A stretch of 64,000 nt of DNA from Pleomorphomonas sp. (GCA_029976075.1 JARKNW010000011.1:91681-155680), one strand, 5' to 3'. Counted from the first letter of the stretch, positions 1 to 8,592 are shown. Translations and numbers: made by a program. Notes: a model not told the origin generated them from the sequence alone.

Positions 1-2
1 AT

Positions 3-107
3 AATGCACGCGTGATTGATGCGACGCCTTCCCAGTTCCTTCCCCAGCGCTACGACGACGGCCTCGACGATGCCCCGGACGACGGATCGGAGGCGGGAGG
101 GGGGTAG
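3..107 (+). CDS. C-terminal end of an unidentified prophage protein (partial)
   Basis: An open frame enters from the left edge and stops at TAG 105-107, giving 34 residues with an acidic, glycine-rich tail (YDDGLDDAPDDGSEAGGG). Acidic tails like this end many phage proteins, but nothing identifies the family. It is followed by a GC-rich hairpin (GGGCGG/CCGCCC at 126-141) and an AT-rich stretch before the next gene, so it probably ends the preceding transcription unit. The frame could be fortuitous because only its end is visible. Confidence 0.35.
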   Translation, partial: NARVIDATPSQFLPQRYDDGLDDAPDDGSEAGGG

Positions 108-240
108 CTCGCGGCGCGGCGCCCAGGGCGGGACCCCGCCCGGAAAAACCGGTCGCCGTGCAAGAGCTCCAGCTTCGCACGCACAACTTTCCAAAAAATA
201 AACCCGAGATTTTTTGTCAACTAAAAAGTTTGGAGGCACG

Positions 241-507
241 ATGGCCGACGACGGCAAGATCATCGCTTTCCCCGGATCCGAGATCCCTTCACAGGAGCCG
301 GACGCGCGGATCGTGGAAATGCTTGGCGACATTCATGCGATGGCCAAGCGCGGTGAGATCGTGTCGTTTGCCATCGCTGCGGAGACATCCGATCGCGGAA
401 TGATGACCGGGTGGCGGCGCGGTGACTCCGGCTCAATCCACATCCTGCTCGGCGGCGTCTCGGTCGTTCAGCAATCCATCCTCAATGACGGCTTGGAGCA
501 CCGCTGA
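241..507 (+). CDS. Small conserved-type phage protein of unknown function
   Basis: Encodes 88 residues starting MADDGKIIAFPGSE. The ATG at 241 is chosen over the upstream in-frame codon at 214 because GGAGG lies seven bases before it. The protein resembles small phage and bacterial proteins with an N-terminal IIAFPG segment, a central helix with an AMAKRGEIVSFAI pattern and a C-terminal helix; their function is not known to me. Its TGA overlaps the ATG of the terminase gene (TGATG), so the two are probably translationally coupled. By position it could be the small terminase, but it shows no helix-turn-helix I can recognise. Confidence 0.75.
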   Translation: MADDGKIIAFPGSEIPSQEPDARIVEMLGDIHAMAKRGEIVSFAIAAETSDRGMMTGWRRGDSGSIHILLGGVSVVQQSILNDGLEHR

Positions 508-2123
508 TGCCGGAGATCCGCTTCACCCCGGACGGCCGACAGATCTACGAGCCTGACGGTGCGGTGCTCGTTGAGTTTCTGCTTTGCCGTAAGCCGGTGA
601 TCGGCATTCAGGGACCGGTTGGCTCCGGCAAGTCCAAAGGCGCCAACATGTTGCTCTACGCGCTTGCGTCGGAGCAGCGGCCGGATCGCTACGGCATTCG
701 GCGCACGCGGTGGGCGGTGGTTCGCAACACCTATCCGGAGCTCAAGAACACCACGATCCGCACCTGGCTCGATACCTTCCCTGAGGAGGTCTACGGCAAG
801 TTCCGTTGGTCGATCCCGTATCAGCACGTGATCCGCCTCGATGACATGGTGATCGAGGTCGACTTCCTGGCGCTCGACAAGCCGGACGACGTGAAGAAGC
901 TCCGCTCTGGCGAGTACACCGGCTTCTACTTCAACGAGATGCAGTACATCCCGAAGGATCTGTTCGACGAGGCAACCAGCCGCGCCGGCCGGTACCCGGC
1001 GGTGAAGGATGGCGGTTGCACGTGGTCGGGCGTGATCTTCGACATGAACGCGCCGGAAGAAGACCATTGGACCGGCATGATGACCGGTCAGGTTCCCTAT
1101 CCGGACGGCATGCCAGAGGAGGAGCGCGAGGCGCTGCGTTGGCCGGTCGAGTGGGGCTTCTTCATGCAGCCGCCGGGCCTCATCGCCATTCGCGACGCTG
1201 ACGGTTCGATCATCGGCTACGAGGACAATCCGATCGCCGAAAACGTGAAGTGGCTGAAGCCGAACTATTACCTCGATCAGATCAAGGGCAAGACGCGCAG
1301 CTGGATCGACAGCCGCATCATGAACGTGGTGACGGTGATCCTCGAAGGCTCGCCGGTCTGGCCGACGTTCCGACCGGAGATCCACTTCGTCAATCGCATC
1401 CTGTCACCGGTGCGAGGTCACGATCTGCATGTCGGCCTAGACTTTGGCCGGCAGCCATCGGCCATCATCGGCCAGAGCGTCAATGGTCGGGTCATCGTCT
1501 ATGACGAGCTGATCGGCCGCGACGAGAGCGCGACCGTGTTCGCGCCGAAGGTGAAGGCGCTGCTTGAGCGGAAGTATCCAGGCTTCCGTGTGCGGTTCCA
1601 CGGCGATCCGAAGGGCGCCGACAAGACACAGGCGGACGAGCGCACGGCCTACGACATCTTCCGCCAGCACGGCATGATCGTCGAGCCGGCGCCGGTGCCG
1701 ACCAACAACATCAAAACGCGCCTCGAGGCGGTCGAATACTGCCTCACCCAGCTTGTCGACGGGAAGCCGAAGTTCCTCGTCACAGCGAACGCCCGCACGA
1801 TCAAGATGGCGATGCAGGGCAAGTACCACTATCGGAAAAACGACTTCAACAAGCTGGAGCCGGTCAAGGATCAGTGGTCGAACCCGGCGGATGCGCTCCA
1901 GTACATGGTCCTCGGCATGGGCGAGGGGAAGGCGATGGTCGGCCTCGATGCGGCTCGCCGGCCGCGTCCGTATGTGCCGTCTCGGGCTGCGGGCGGACAG
2001 TCGGCGCGCTTCAGCCGTGGCGCGCGTCGCCGCGGAGCGGCCAGCCTTCAACTTCATCGCTCGCCACCCATTTCAAGACGAACAGGACAGATCACTTTGC
2101 GTGGGGTGGCCTGCCATGGGTGA
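507..2123 (+). CDS. terL: Terminase large subunit
   Basis: The 538-residue product is the DNA-packaging motor that would pump phage DNA into the prohead and cut it. The N-terminal ATPase domain has a Walker A motif GPVGSGKS (residues 36-43) and the acidic FYFNEMQ segment. The C-terminal half has HVGLDFGRQPSAIIGQ, the first acidic strand of the RNase-H-like nuclease, and ends with DQWSNPADALQYMVLG, the usual terminase C-terminal region. The length is normal for the family. The last 50 or so residues are Arg/Ala-rich and poorly ordered. The next gene starts eight bases before its stop. Confidence 0.93.
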   Translation: MPEIRFTPDGRQIYEPDGAVLVEFLLCRKPVIGIQGPVGSGKSKGANMLLYALASEQRPDRYGIRRTRWAVVRNTYPELKNTTIRTWLDTFPEEVYGKFRWSIPYQHVIRLDDMVIEVDFLALDKPDDVKKLRSGEYTGFYFNEMQYIPKDLFDEATSRAGRYPAVKDGGCTWSGVIFDMNAPEEDHWTGMMTGQVPYPDGMPEEEREALRWPVEWGFFMQPPGLIAIRDADGSIIGYEDNPIAENVKWLKPNYYLDQIKGKTRSWIDSRIMNVVTVILEGSPVWPTFRPEIHFVNRILSPVRGHDLHVGLDFGRQPSAIIGQSVNGRVIVYDELIGRDESATVFAPKVKALLERKYPGFRVRFHGDPKGADKTQADERTAYDIFRQHGMIVEPAPVPTNNIKTRLEAVEYCLTQLVDGKPKFLVTANARTIKMAMQGKYHYRKNDFNKLEPVKDQWSNPADALQYMVLGMGEGKAMVGLDAARRPRPYVPSRAAGGQSARFSRGARRRGAASLQLHRSPPISRRTGQITLRGVACHG

Positions 2124-2526
2124 CGCGCCGCTTTCCCTGCCCATCGAAACCCCGTTCACGTGGTTCGTCTGCTTCCATCCGAACTGCGTGTCACCGTGGG
2201 TGAGGCTCATCCCCGGCCGATACAAGCACGTCTCCTGCTTCGGTCAGGTGCCGAGCACCAAGGCTTGGGTGTTCTGTGATCCAGCCATCGACTGGATGCG
2301 CCTTTCAGTCGTGGCCGACGAGGACGCCGACGACGTGTTCAAGGTCTGGACCGCCAACGGCGCGAAGATCGTCCGCATCAACCTCCAGCGGAGGACCGGT
2401 CGGCACTGGCGGCTCGGCTTCTGGTGCGTGCCGACGGTGGCCCACATCCTCGGTGTCCGGTCGAGGGCAGTGCGGCCGGATGGCTTTCTGCGAGAATTGC
2501 TCCGTCAAGGTGGAGAGTTGCTATGA
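2116..2526 (+). CDS. Phage protein between terminase and portal, unknown function
   Basis: Encodes 136 residues from ATG 2116, overlapping the terminase stop. The N-terminal half contains aromatic and cysteine-rich stretches (FTWFVCFHPNCVSPW, HVSCFG). The end (CVPTVAHILGVRSRAVRPDG) resembles the C-terminal TCV-VK--LGL pattern I associate with small proteins at the same place in other podoviruses, possibly of a papain-like fold; this is inference from memory. The frame is open much further upstream inside terL, but those codons belong to the terminase. Its stop overlaps the next start (ATGA). Confidence 0.7.
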   Translation: MGDAPLSLPIETPFTWFVCFHPNCVSPWVRLIPGRYKHVSCFGQVPSTKAWVFCDPAIDWMRLSVVADEDADDVFKVWTANGAKIVRINLQRRTGRHWRLGFWCVPTVAHILGVRSRAVRPDGFLRELLRQGGELL

Positions 2527-2768
2527 AAGCCCCGAAGGTAACGGTGAAGGAAGATCCAGTCCTGGCCGCTGTCGAAAAGCGGAACCAAGAGAACGACTAC
2601 ACGTCGATCCAGAAGGATGTTCAGGATCAGACCTCTCAGCTCGGTCGGTTCGCTACCACGCCGGCCAGCGGTTCGCAGGCGGCGCCGATCATGGCGGGCT
2701 TTCCAACCGGCACCACAGATGTGGTTCAAAGCTCAGTCCTCAAGCTTCTCCTGACCGGGGCGAACTGA
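2523..2768 (+). CDS. Small phage structural-region protein, unknown
   Basis: Encodes 81 residues (MKAPKVTVKEDPV...). The ATG at 2523 follows GGTGGAG and overlaps the upstream stop as ATGA, so this start is preferred to codons inside the previous gene. The product is polar, with no membrane segment or recognisable motif. It sits directly before the portal gene, where short-tailed phages often carry a small head-tail joining or virion protein. Function unassigned. Confidence 0.65.
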   Translation: MKAPKVTVKEDPVLAAVEKRNQENDYTSIQKDVQDQTSQLGRFATTPASGSQAAPIMAGFPTGTTDVVQSSVLKLLLTGAN

Positions 2769-2771
2769 TCC

Positions 2772-4349
2772 ATGGTCGATCTCCAGAAGGACACACTCGA
2801 CCGGCTCGCCGACGCTCGGGCACACAAGGCCCGGTTCGCTCCGGACATTCAGGAAGCCTACTTCTTCGCCGCTCCTCAGAAGGCGCGGCGCGTCACGTCG
2901 ACTGCTGCGGCTCCGGCCACCCCGCCCAAGGATGACGTGGACCTTCAGACGGCAATCGCCATTGAGGAAACCGAGAACTTCGCGACGACGCTGCTCAACT
3001 CCTTCATGCCAGAGGGCGTGATGTGGGCCAATCAGCGTCCGAGCATCAAAGTCGACGAGGTGGCGAAGAAGGAGGTCGAGGCCGCGTGCAAGGATCAACG
3101 CGGCAAGGTGTTTGGTCTGATCTGGGAGAGCAACTTCTACTCGGAGATCGGCAAGGCCCTTAATCCGGATGGCGCCGTCGGCACCTTCGGCCTTCTGATC
3201 GACACCAAGGATCTACACGGCTCCGTATCCTGCTATGCGGTGCCGCTGCGTGAGATGGAAATCAACATTGGTCCTGACGGCAAGATCGGGGACCGGTTCA
3301 TTGTCCGCTACACCAAGAACCGTTTCGTCCGCACTCTGCTCGAGGACGACGCCAAGCTCTCCGACAAGCTCGCAAAGGCCATTGCTGACAAGCCGAACGG
3401 ACAGGCCTGCGTGATCTGGGGGTGGTGGCGCGACTATGCCAAGGCAGAGGAGACTTGGCAGTACGTCCAGATGGTCAATCGAGAGATTGTCTATGACAAG
3501 ATCTTGGTCGGCGCCGGCTCGTGTCCCTTCATCCCCGTCACTTTCAATCGTCATTCAGAATATCCGTTCGGGGTCGGACCGCTCCTCAAGGCGGCACCGG
3601 ATCTCCGCGTTCTCGACGAGATGGCTGCCGGCGAGGTCGATAACATCGACCTAAGCCTTCGCCCGCCGATGACCTATCCGGATGACAGCTTCGCCAATGT
3701 CGAGGACGGCGTTGAGCCAGGAGCTTGGTATCCGATCCGGAACGGCACCCAAGAGGCGATCAGAAAGATGTACGAGCCCAACCGGCTCGATGCGGTCTAC
3801 TTCGACCAGGAGAAGCGCGAGCGCCGCGTGCGCCGGCTCTTCTACAACGATTTCCCCCAACAGCGCGGCGATACGCCGCCGACGGCCACTCAGTGGCTCG
3901 ATGAAATGGCGCTTGCCCAACGCAAAATCGGAACGCCGGGTGTCGTATTCTGGGAAGAGGGACCGGGAGCCATCTTCACTCGCTTCAGGTTCATCGGGCT
4001 TGAGCGCGGGCTGATCCAGGAAATCGAATACCCCGGCCAGAAGGGCAAGATCGTCTCCGTTGTCGCCGACAATCCGACGCGACGCGCCCAGGACCAACAG
4101 GAAGTTAGCAACGCTGTCCGCTCGATCCAGATCGGGGCCGAGCTGTTCCCCGAGGAAACCAAAGTGACGGTGGACGGCACCGCGACGCTCAAAAACATCG
4201 TCGAGAAGATGGGCGGCAACGACGTGGTCGTCTTCCGAAATCAGAACCAGATCGCCCAGGCGACGGACATGCTTGCGAAGGTGGCTGGTCTCGGCGGGGG
4301 AGGCGGTCAGCTCCAGCCCGGCTCGGTCGGCGCACCGGCCGCGCCCTAA
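2772..4349 (+). CDS. Head-to-tail connector / portal protein
   Basis: The 525-residue protein should form the dodecameric portal ring through which DNA enters and leaves the capsid. It matches the podoviral head-tail connector family in length, in its acidic and aromatic N-terminal helical region, the central SCPFIPVTFNRHSEYPFGVG segment, DLRVLDEMAAGEVDNIDLS and the FNDFPQQRGDTPPTATQW-like stretch (here YNDFPQQRGDTPPTATQ), followed by a long helical stem. It ends in a flexible Gly/Pro/Ala tail. Its place after terL and before the scaffold supports this. The start follows the previous stop by three bases. Confidence 0.92.
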   Translation: MVDLQKDTLDRLADARAHKARFAPDIQEAYFFAAPQKARRVTSTAAAPATPPKDDVDLQTAIAIEETENFATTLLNSFMPEGVMWANQRPSIKVDEVAKKEVEAACKDQRGKVFGLIWESNFYSEIGKALNPDGAVGTFGLLIDTKDLHGSVSCYAVPLREMEINIGPDGKIGDRFIVRYTKNRFVRTLLEDDAKLSDKLAKAIADKPNGQACVIWGWWRDYAKAEETWQYVQMVNREIVYDKILVGAGSCPFIPVTFNRHSEYPFGVGPLLKAAPDLRVLDEMAAGEVDNIDLSLRPPMTYPDDSFANVEDGVEPGAWYPIRNGTQEAIRKMYEPNRLDAVYFDQEKRERRVRRLFYNDFPQQRGDTPPTATQWLDEMALAQRKIGTPGVVFWEEGPGAIFTRFRFIGLERGLIQEIEYPGQKGKIVSVVADNPTRRAQDQQEVSNAVRSIQIGAELFPEETKVTVDGTATLKNIVEKMGGNDVVVFRNQNQIAQATDMLAKVAGLGGGGGQLQPGSVGAPAAP

Positions 4350-4366
4350 CTATCGAAGAGGGACAA

Positions 4367-4666
4367 ATGATCTACACGAAGGACGAAGTCCTCGCCGCCT
4401 TCGCCGCCGTCGGCGGCACGCGAGACGGTACCGTGATCCGCGAGTTTTTGGCTGAAAAGCTCATGCGCGGTCCGACTACGGGGCAAAAGTCCGGGGCAGT
4501 GCGGGAAGAGGTCGGCCGACTTAGCATGGTCCGCGAAATCCTCAGTTTGCTTGAAGGACCGCGCGACAGCGATGCTGGTGAACAACAACAGTCAGGGGCA
4601 GAACGGACAGAGCGCCCCGCTCGTCACACCTACCGAGGGGCAGCCCGACGGGGGCGCCTCGGGTAA
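4367..4666 (+). CDS. Small protein overlapping the scaffold gene
   Basis: Encodes 99 residues; ATG 4367 is preceded by GAGGGA at a good distance. Residues 1-65 look like a compact helical protein (TKDEVLAAFAAVGG ... REILSLLEG). The remaining C-terminal part, rich in Arg, Gln and Glu, is read through the first 95 bases of the scaffold gene in another frame. Either the two products truly share coding DNA or an original stop near 4570 was lost. No known family recognised. Genes at this place in related podoviruses are short and uncharacterised. Confidence 0.55.
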   Translation: MIYTKDEVLAAFAAVGGTRDGTVIREFLAEKLMRGPTTGQKSGAVREEVGRLSMVREILSLLEGPRDSDAGEQQQSGAERTERPARHTYRGAARRGRLG

Positions 4667-5354
4667 CGAGCAGACCGCAGCCGACGCCGCCGACGATGCC
4701 GGCACCGCTGAAACTCCGGTCGAGCGGCCTGCTCGCCCCGACACCATCCCGGCTGAATACTGGGATGACGAGACCGGCCTCAAGGCCGACGAGTTCGGCA
4801 AGGCCTTTGCCGAACTGACCACGTCCTTCACTGATCTCAAGACCAAAGCCGAAGAGCGCGCCGCCGATACGCCGACCGAAGCCGCTGGTTATGCCGTGGA
4901 TGTCGCGGCCTTGGAGCTGCCGGAAGGCGTCGAGCTCGACGAGAACGATCCAGCGCTGAAGGCAGCGCGTGAACTGGCTTTCGAGAAGAAGTTCACGAAG
5001 GCCGAGTTCCAGTCGCTCGTTGGGTTCGAGGTCCAGCGCCAGATCGCGGAGCGCACTGCCTACAACAATCGTCTGGCCGAGGAGCGCACCAAGCTCGGCG
5101 CCGACGCGGCCAAGCGGATCGACGCCGTCGCCAACTCACTGGTTGGCAGGCTCGGCGAGAAGGGGCGCGCGTTGCTGCCACTGATGGCGACGGCCGCCGC
5201 CGTGGAAGCCTTTGAAACGCTGCTTCGCCAGAGCGGCACATCCTTCAACCAGTCCGGCCGAACCGAGACCGACCCTCATGAAATCGAGGGCTACGAGAAA
5301 ATGACCTTCCGCCAGCGGATGGCGGCGATCGAGGCCCGCAAGGCTCGCTCGTAA
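4572..5354 (+). CDS. Capsid scaffolding protein
   Basis: The 260-residue protein is acidic and alanine-rich, with a disordered Gly/Ala/Asp N-terminus, the segment RPDTIPAEYWDDETGLKADEF and a long helical C-terminal half ending in basic residues (QRMAAIEARKARS). This is the composition of podoviral scaffolds, which chaperone assembly of coat protein and leave before packaging. It lies between portal and capsid genes, the standard place. ATG 4572 (MLVNNN) is preferred to the TTG at 4551; the ribosome site is weak, so coupling to the upstream overlapping gene is likely. Confidence 0.85.
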   Translation: MLVNNNSQGQNGQSAPLVTPTEGQPDGGASGNEQTAADAADDAGTAETPVERPARPDTIPAEYWDDETGLKADEFGKAFAELTTSFTDLKTKAEERAADTPTEAAGYAVDVAALELPEGVELDENDPALKAARELAFEKKFTKAEFQSLVGFEVQRQIAERTAYNNRLAEERTKLGADAAKRIDAVANSLVGRLGEKGRALLPLMATAAAVEAFETLLRQSGTSFNQSGRTETDPHEIEGYEKMTFRQRMAAIEARKARS

Positions 5355-5369
5355 CGGAGAAAGACCCTG

Positions 5370-6344
5370 ATGAATCCCATCACTCCCACCATTTCCGCGC
5401 CGATCACCATGGCGGAATATGCCCAGACCTTACCTCAGGATAGCGCTACGCGCGTGTTCGTCGAGAACATGGTCAAGGTGTCCGACCTGATGGCGGCGAC
5501 GCCTATCCTGCCGGCCAACCAGGGCAAGCGTGCCTTCACCGATATCGGCAGCGTTCCGACCGTCGGCTTCCGTAACTTCAACGCTCAGGGCAATGAGTCC
5601 ACCGGCTCGTTCAACCTGCGCGAAGAGGACACCTTCCCGATTGATGAGTACGTGAAGGTTGACCGCGCGCTGGTCGGCCGTCTCGGCGAAGACCACCGCC
5701 ACAAGCAGCGTGAGCTCAAGACCATCGCCCTTGGGCAGTACTTCAGTCAGATCCTGATCAAGGGCGACAACTCTTCGCCGGGCGCGAAGCAGCCGAACGG
5801 GTTGCAGGTGCGGTGCCAGAGCGTTGGCACCAACCTTCTGCACAACTCGGTTGCCGCCGGCGGCGCGGCGTTGTCGCTTGCGAGCCTCGATCAGCTCTAC
5901 TGGCTGGTCAACAAGCCGACGCACTGGATCTTCCCTCGCGGGCTTATGCCGTTCATCGACATTGCCGCTCGCGACGCCACGCTTACTGGCCAGTCGATTG
6001 TCTACGACAACGGCACCGATGAGCTCGGCCGCCGCATCGTCCGCTACAAGGGGTTGCCAATCCTGTTCGGCTACGAGCCGGATGACACCCCGGATCTTCT
6101 GCCGTTCACTGAAGTCGGTGTCGGTGGCGGTCAGGCTCTGACCGCTTCCGTCTACTGCGTCAGCCTGCGCGACGGCGGCCTTTACGTCATCGAGCAGACG
6201 CCTCTCAGTGTCCAGGACGAAGGCGCGATCCCCGGTACTCCGTTCCTGTCCGACCACATCCAATGGGATTGGGGTATCGCCCGCGAGCATCCGCGTTCGG
6301 TCGCTCGCCTCACGTCCGTCACCGCTTCGACCATCGTCAAGTAA
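5370..6344 (+). CDS. Major capsid protein
   Basis: The 324-residue product builds the icosahedral shell. It begins MNPITPTISAPITMAEYAQ and contains VFVENMVKVSDLMAATPILPANQGKRAF and the RALVGRLGEDHRHKQRELK helix. These fit the coat-protein group of BPP-1-like podoviruses, with an HK97-type fold expected from the family (recalled, not computed). It lies 15 bases after the scaffold gene with GGAG upstream, and 12 bases before the decoration gene, so the three form one translational block. Confidence 0.88.
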   Translation: MNPITPTISAPITMAEYAQTLPQDSATRVFVENMVKVSDLMAATPILPANQGKRAFTDIGSVPTVGFRNFNAQGNESTGSFNLREEDTFPIDEYVKVDRALVGRLGEDHRHKQRELKTIALGQYFSQILIKGDNSSPGAKQPNGLQVRCQSVGTNLLHNSVAAGGAALSLASLDQLYWLVNKPTHWIFPRGLMPFIDIAARDATLTGQSIVYDNGTDELGRRIVRYKGLPILFGYEPDDTPDLLPFTEVGVGGGQALTASVYCVSLRDGGLYVIEQTPLSVQDEGAIPGTPFLSDHIQWDWGIAREHPRSVARLTSVTASTIVK

Positions 6345-6356
6345 GGAGCCGATCAG

Positions 6357-6854
6357 ATGGCGCTTACCAATCTTCCTTTGCCGTCGATCCTGCCCGAACG
6401 CGCTGTGCCGTTCGACGCGGCGATGGCTTTCGCCAACCCGCAGACGCTGGCCGCCTCGGGTTACGTCAACGCGCTCAACACGCAGCTCGATCTCATGCCG
6501 GGCCGGTTCGACGGCTATCTGAACTTCGACATCTCGGCGATGGATCTTTCGAGCGGCGACGAGACCTACAAGCTGTTCCTGCTCGGCTCGAATGATCCGG
6601 CGTGGGCCAACGGCAACGTCGAGATGTTGGCAGCCCGCGACTTCGCCGCCGCCTCGGCTGGCCGGCTTCTCGGCACGATCTGCCCGGCGTCCTATCCCGT
6701 TCCGATGGCTGGCCGGTCAGCCACCAAGTTCACCATCCCCTTCACCAACCTGATGGGCGCGTACGTCTTCCGGTATCTCCAGCTCTACGCTCAGATCGCC
6801 GGCACGACGCCATCGATCACGCTGAGCGCGTGGATCTCGCCCGATCTCGCCTGA
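6357..6854 (+). CDS. Capsid decoration / cement protein
   Basis: The 165-residue protein follows the major capsid gene directly, with GGAG before ATG 6357. It looks beta-rich (FDGYLNFDISAMDL, YKLFLLGSND, AGTTPSITLSAWISPDL) and resembles the small capsid-associated protein coded after the coat gene in BPP-1-like phages, which stabilises the shell on its surface. No signal peptide or membrane segment. The family assignment is from position and overall look. Confidence 0.75.
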   Translation: MALTNLPLPSILPERAVPFDAAMAFANPQTLAASGYVNALNTQLDLMPGRFDGYLNFDISAMDLSSGDETYKLFLLGSNDPAWANGNVEMLAARDFAAASAGRLLGTICPASYPVPMAGRSATKFTIPFTNLMGAYVFRYLQLYAQIAGTTPSITLSAWISPDLA

Positions 6855-6868
6855 CAAGGAACGATGCG

Positions 6869-7093
6869 ATGTACATGAACGCCTATCACAAGGAACAGGG
6901 CGAGGTCCGCATGTTCGAGGTGGACGCCCGGAATGCCATCGCAAGGTTTCCTGATGAGTGGTCAGCTGAGCCTTGGCACACTGACGTTCTTGTGTCCGCA
7001 AGCACAAAACCGACACGCCTAGAAGAAAATGACGACTGCATTGATTTGCCGAATCGTGGCGCCGACGATAGCTTTCAAAAGCAAAACAAATAG
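6869..7093 (+). pseudogene. Probably truncated small virion-region gene
   Basis: The first 36 codons from ATG 6869 (MYMNAYHKEQGEVRMFEVDARNAIARFPDEW, cited in parts: EVRMFEVDARNAIARFPDEW) look like a normal phage protein, with AAGGA eight bases before the start. After about position 6985 the codons become AT-rich and unlike those before (LEENDDCIDLPNRGADDSFQ). The base composition changes at the same point, where foreign AT-rich DNA begins. I read this as a gene whose 3' end was replaced when the cassette at about 6960-8936 entered. It may still yield a 74-residue product. Confidence 0.55.
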
Positions 7094-7244
7094 CCAACGA
7101 CGCAGCAAAAGACCTACTAAATTCGGTCCATCTGCTAACCTATCTATCCATGCAACACACTGACGACAAAACATCCAACGATCGCTCCGGGCCCAAGGCG
7201 AGCCATATTGGGGCGGAGAGAAAGGACTTAAGGATGCATTGAGA

Positions 7245-7439
7245 CTATGTACGATGGTCCGTCATAGAGTGACCACAAGTACTACACCACTGAGGATTTA
7301 TTCCGCCGAATCCGCGGCAATTGCAGATTGTACATGGCCCGCCGCCGCGTACTTCGGTCTCCTCGGTTACGTTGCTGCAGTCGAACTTGCATTCAGCGAC
7401 TGAAGATGTTCTATACAGTCTTGTCATGACAATCCTCAC
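7245..7439 (-). CDS. Small zinc-ribbon-like protein of the AT-rich cassette
   Basis: Encodes 64 residues if started at GTG 7439, or 60 from ATG 7427. Residues 36-62 hold CTICNCRGFGG ... WCSTCGHSMTDH: Cys36, Cys39, Cys41, Cys52, Cys55, His57 and His62, a pattern of treble-clef or zinc-ribbon modules. Two more cysteines (17 and 21) precede it. The GTG shares a base with the stop of the 157-residue gene (TAGTG), which suggests translational coupling. It could be a nucleic-acid-binding partner or accessory of the two larger proteins. No family assigned. Confidence 0.55.
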   Translation of the reverse strand: MRIVMTRLYRTSSVAECKFDCSNVTEETEVRGGGPCTICNCRGFGGINPQWCSTCGHSMTDHRT

Positions 7440-7912
7440 TACTCAAAGACATGGTTTAGCATATTTGTTATGTAGTCTTTGTAAGGCTCGACTCTGAGTT
7501 GCTGCAAGTAGGTGCAGATTCTGTCTAGATGGTCTAAATAGATCCTCTCACGGATATCATCCAATCCATCTATCTCTCCATCTATAAATGCGTGAGCAGC
7601 GACCATGTCACGACGTCCGCTCCAAGAAATAGAGATGCTCGAGCTCTTACTTCTCGCAACCACAGACTCTAACTCTTTCAGTTCTCTTTCAACGGGCAGC
7701 CCTCCCTTACTGAGCAGACGATAGCTCGATATTAATATCACCTCCAAAACAATCATTTCCTTGACTCGGCGCGTATACTCAACATTGAAGGCGTCAACGC
7801 CGTAGCTTGGACTTGAACTAACGCTAGATGTATAATTTAAAAATCCGTCATCACCCAGCGCCCAGCTAGATATATCGCGTATTACAGATCTCTCGTGGTC
7901 CATTTCAGTCAC
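7439..7912 (-). CDS. Unknown helical protein, second gene of the AT-rich cassette
   Basis: Encodes 157 residues from GTG 7912 (or 154 from ATG 7903). It appears mostly alpha-helical, has no signal peptide and no clear membrane segment, and contains one notable motif, R100-R-D-M-V-A-A-H107. R-X4-6-H motifs of this sort mark HEPN ribonucleases used in toxins and phage defence, but the motif alone is weak evidence. The gene begins five bases after the stop of the 224-residue gene and is coupled to the zinc-ribbon gene downstream. Codon use is AT-rich, unlike the prophage around it. Confidence 0.65.
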   Translation of the reverse strand: MTEMDHERSVIRDISSWALGDDGFLNYTSSVSSSPSYGVDAFNVEYTRRVKEMIVLEVILISSYRLLSKGGLPVERELKELESVVARSKSSSISISWSGRRDMVAAHAFIDGEIDGLDDIRERIYLDHLDRICTYLQQLRVEPYKDYITNMLNHVFE

Positions 7913-7917
7913 CGAAG

Positions 7918-8592
7918 CTATCTAGTTTCAAGTTTTTCAATGTATTTCTTACGTATTCTCTTTTTTGCGTACTCCAGGCTATTTTCACTATTCATAAGTT
8001 TAACTTGAGCATGATAAAATGATTTGCGGTCAGCTGCTCGATTTAGATCGTCATAGGCTTCAATTATCTTTCTTTCTAGTTCTTTTATCTCTGGTCCATT
8101 TTCAATCTCATCCTCGGCTAACCGCTGCGCCTCGGCGAGTGCTTCTGATCGTTCTCGCTGCTTCTGAAAGGCTGCGTCCCGAACCCGCTGGCATTCTTTA
8201 ACTTGGTCCTCAAATGACGCGTCGCAAATATTAGTAATAATTTCCGAAAGTACTGGGTGAGTCTTGATACTATTAAGTATGTCTTTCCATTCTTGGCTAT
8301 GAAAATCGTATCCATGTTGAAAAGAATCAGCAAGTTTATTTGTAACGCTAATATTTAATGATGATACAGATTTAGAAAAACTTGATGAGTATGTTTCATA
8401 TGTCAAAATGAGCAAATTGTTTATAAACTTATCTGTTCCAGATGTTGTTTTACTCTTATAGTTGAGAGTTCGAATCATTTCTTTTATATGTGCTTCACAT
8501 TTGATGTGGCTGCGCCTGTCTGAGGTGTTCATACCGTTAAATATAGGGTGTGGATCAACTTTACCAAAAATCATATCAGCCAAAATTCCCAT
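7918..8592 (-). CDS. Unknown coiled-coil protein, first gene of the AT-rich cassette
   Basis: Encodes 224 residues. ATG 8592 is chosen because GGAGG (8598-8602) lies five bases upstream; an earlier in-frame codon at 8604 would add four residues but would overlap that site. The N-terminal two thirds is helical with no known motif. Residues from about 130 on form a strongly charged coiled coil (QRERSEALAEAQRLAEDEI, then KKRIRKKYIEKLE). No transmembrane helix is evident. It heads a three-gene minus-strand unit and is the likely signature gene of the cassette. No family recognised. Confidence 0.7.
   Translation of the reverse strand: MGILADMIFGKVDPHPIFNGMNTSDRRSHIKCEAHIKEMIRTLNYKSKTTSGTDKFINNLLILTYETYSSSFSKSVSSLNISVTNKLADSFQHGYDFHSQEWKDILNSIKTHPVLSEIITNICDASFEDQVKECQRVRDAAFQKQRERSEALAEAQRLAEDEIENGPEIKELERKIIEAYDDLNRAADRKSFYHAQVKLMNSENSLEYAKKRIRKKYIEKLETR

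Noticed and set aside
468..1385. Long minus-strand frame of 305 codons opposite the terminase gene
   Set aside because: It is a GC-rich shadow of terL with His/Arg-rich, family-less sequence and no ribosome site.
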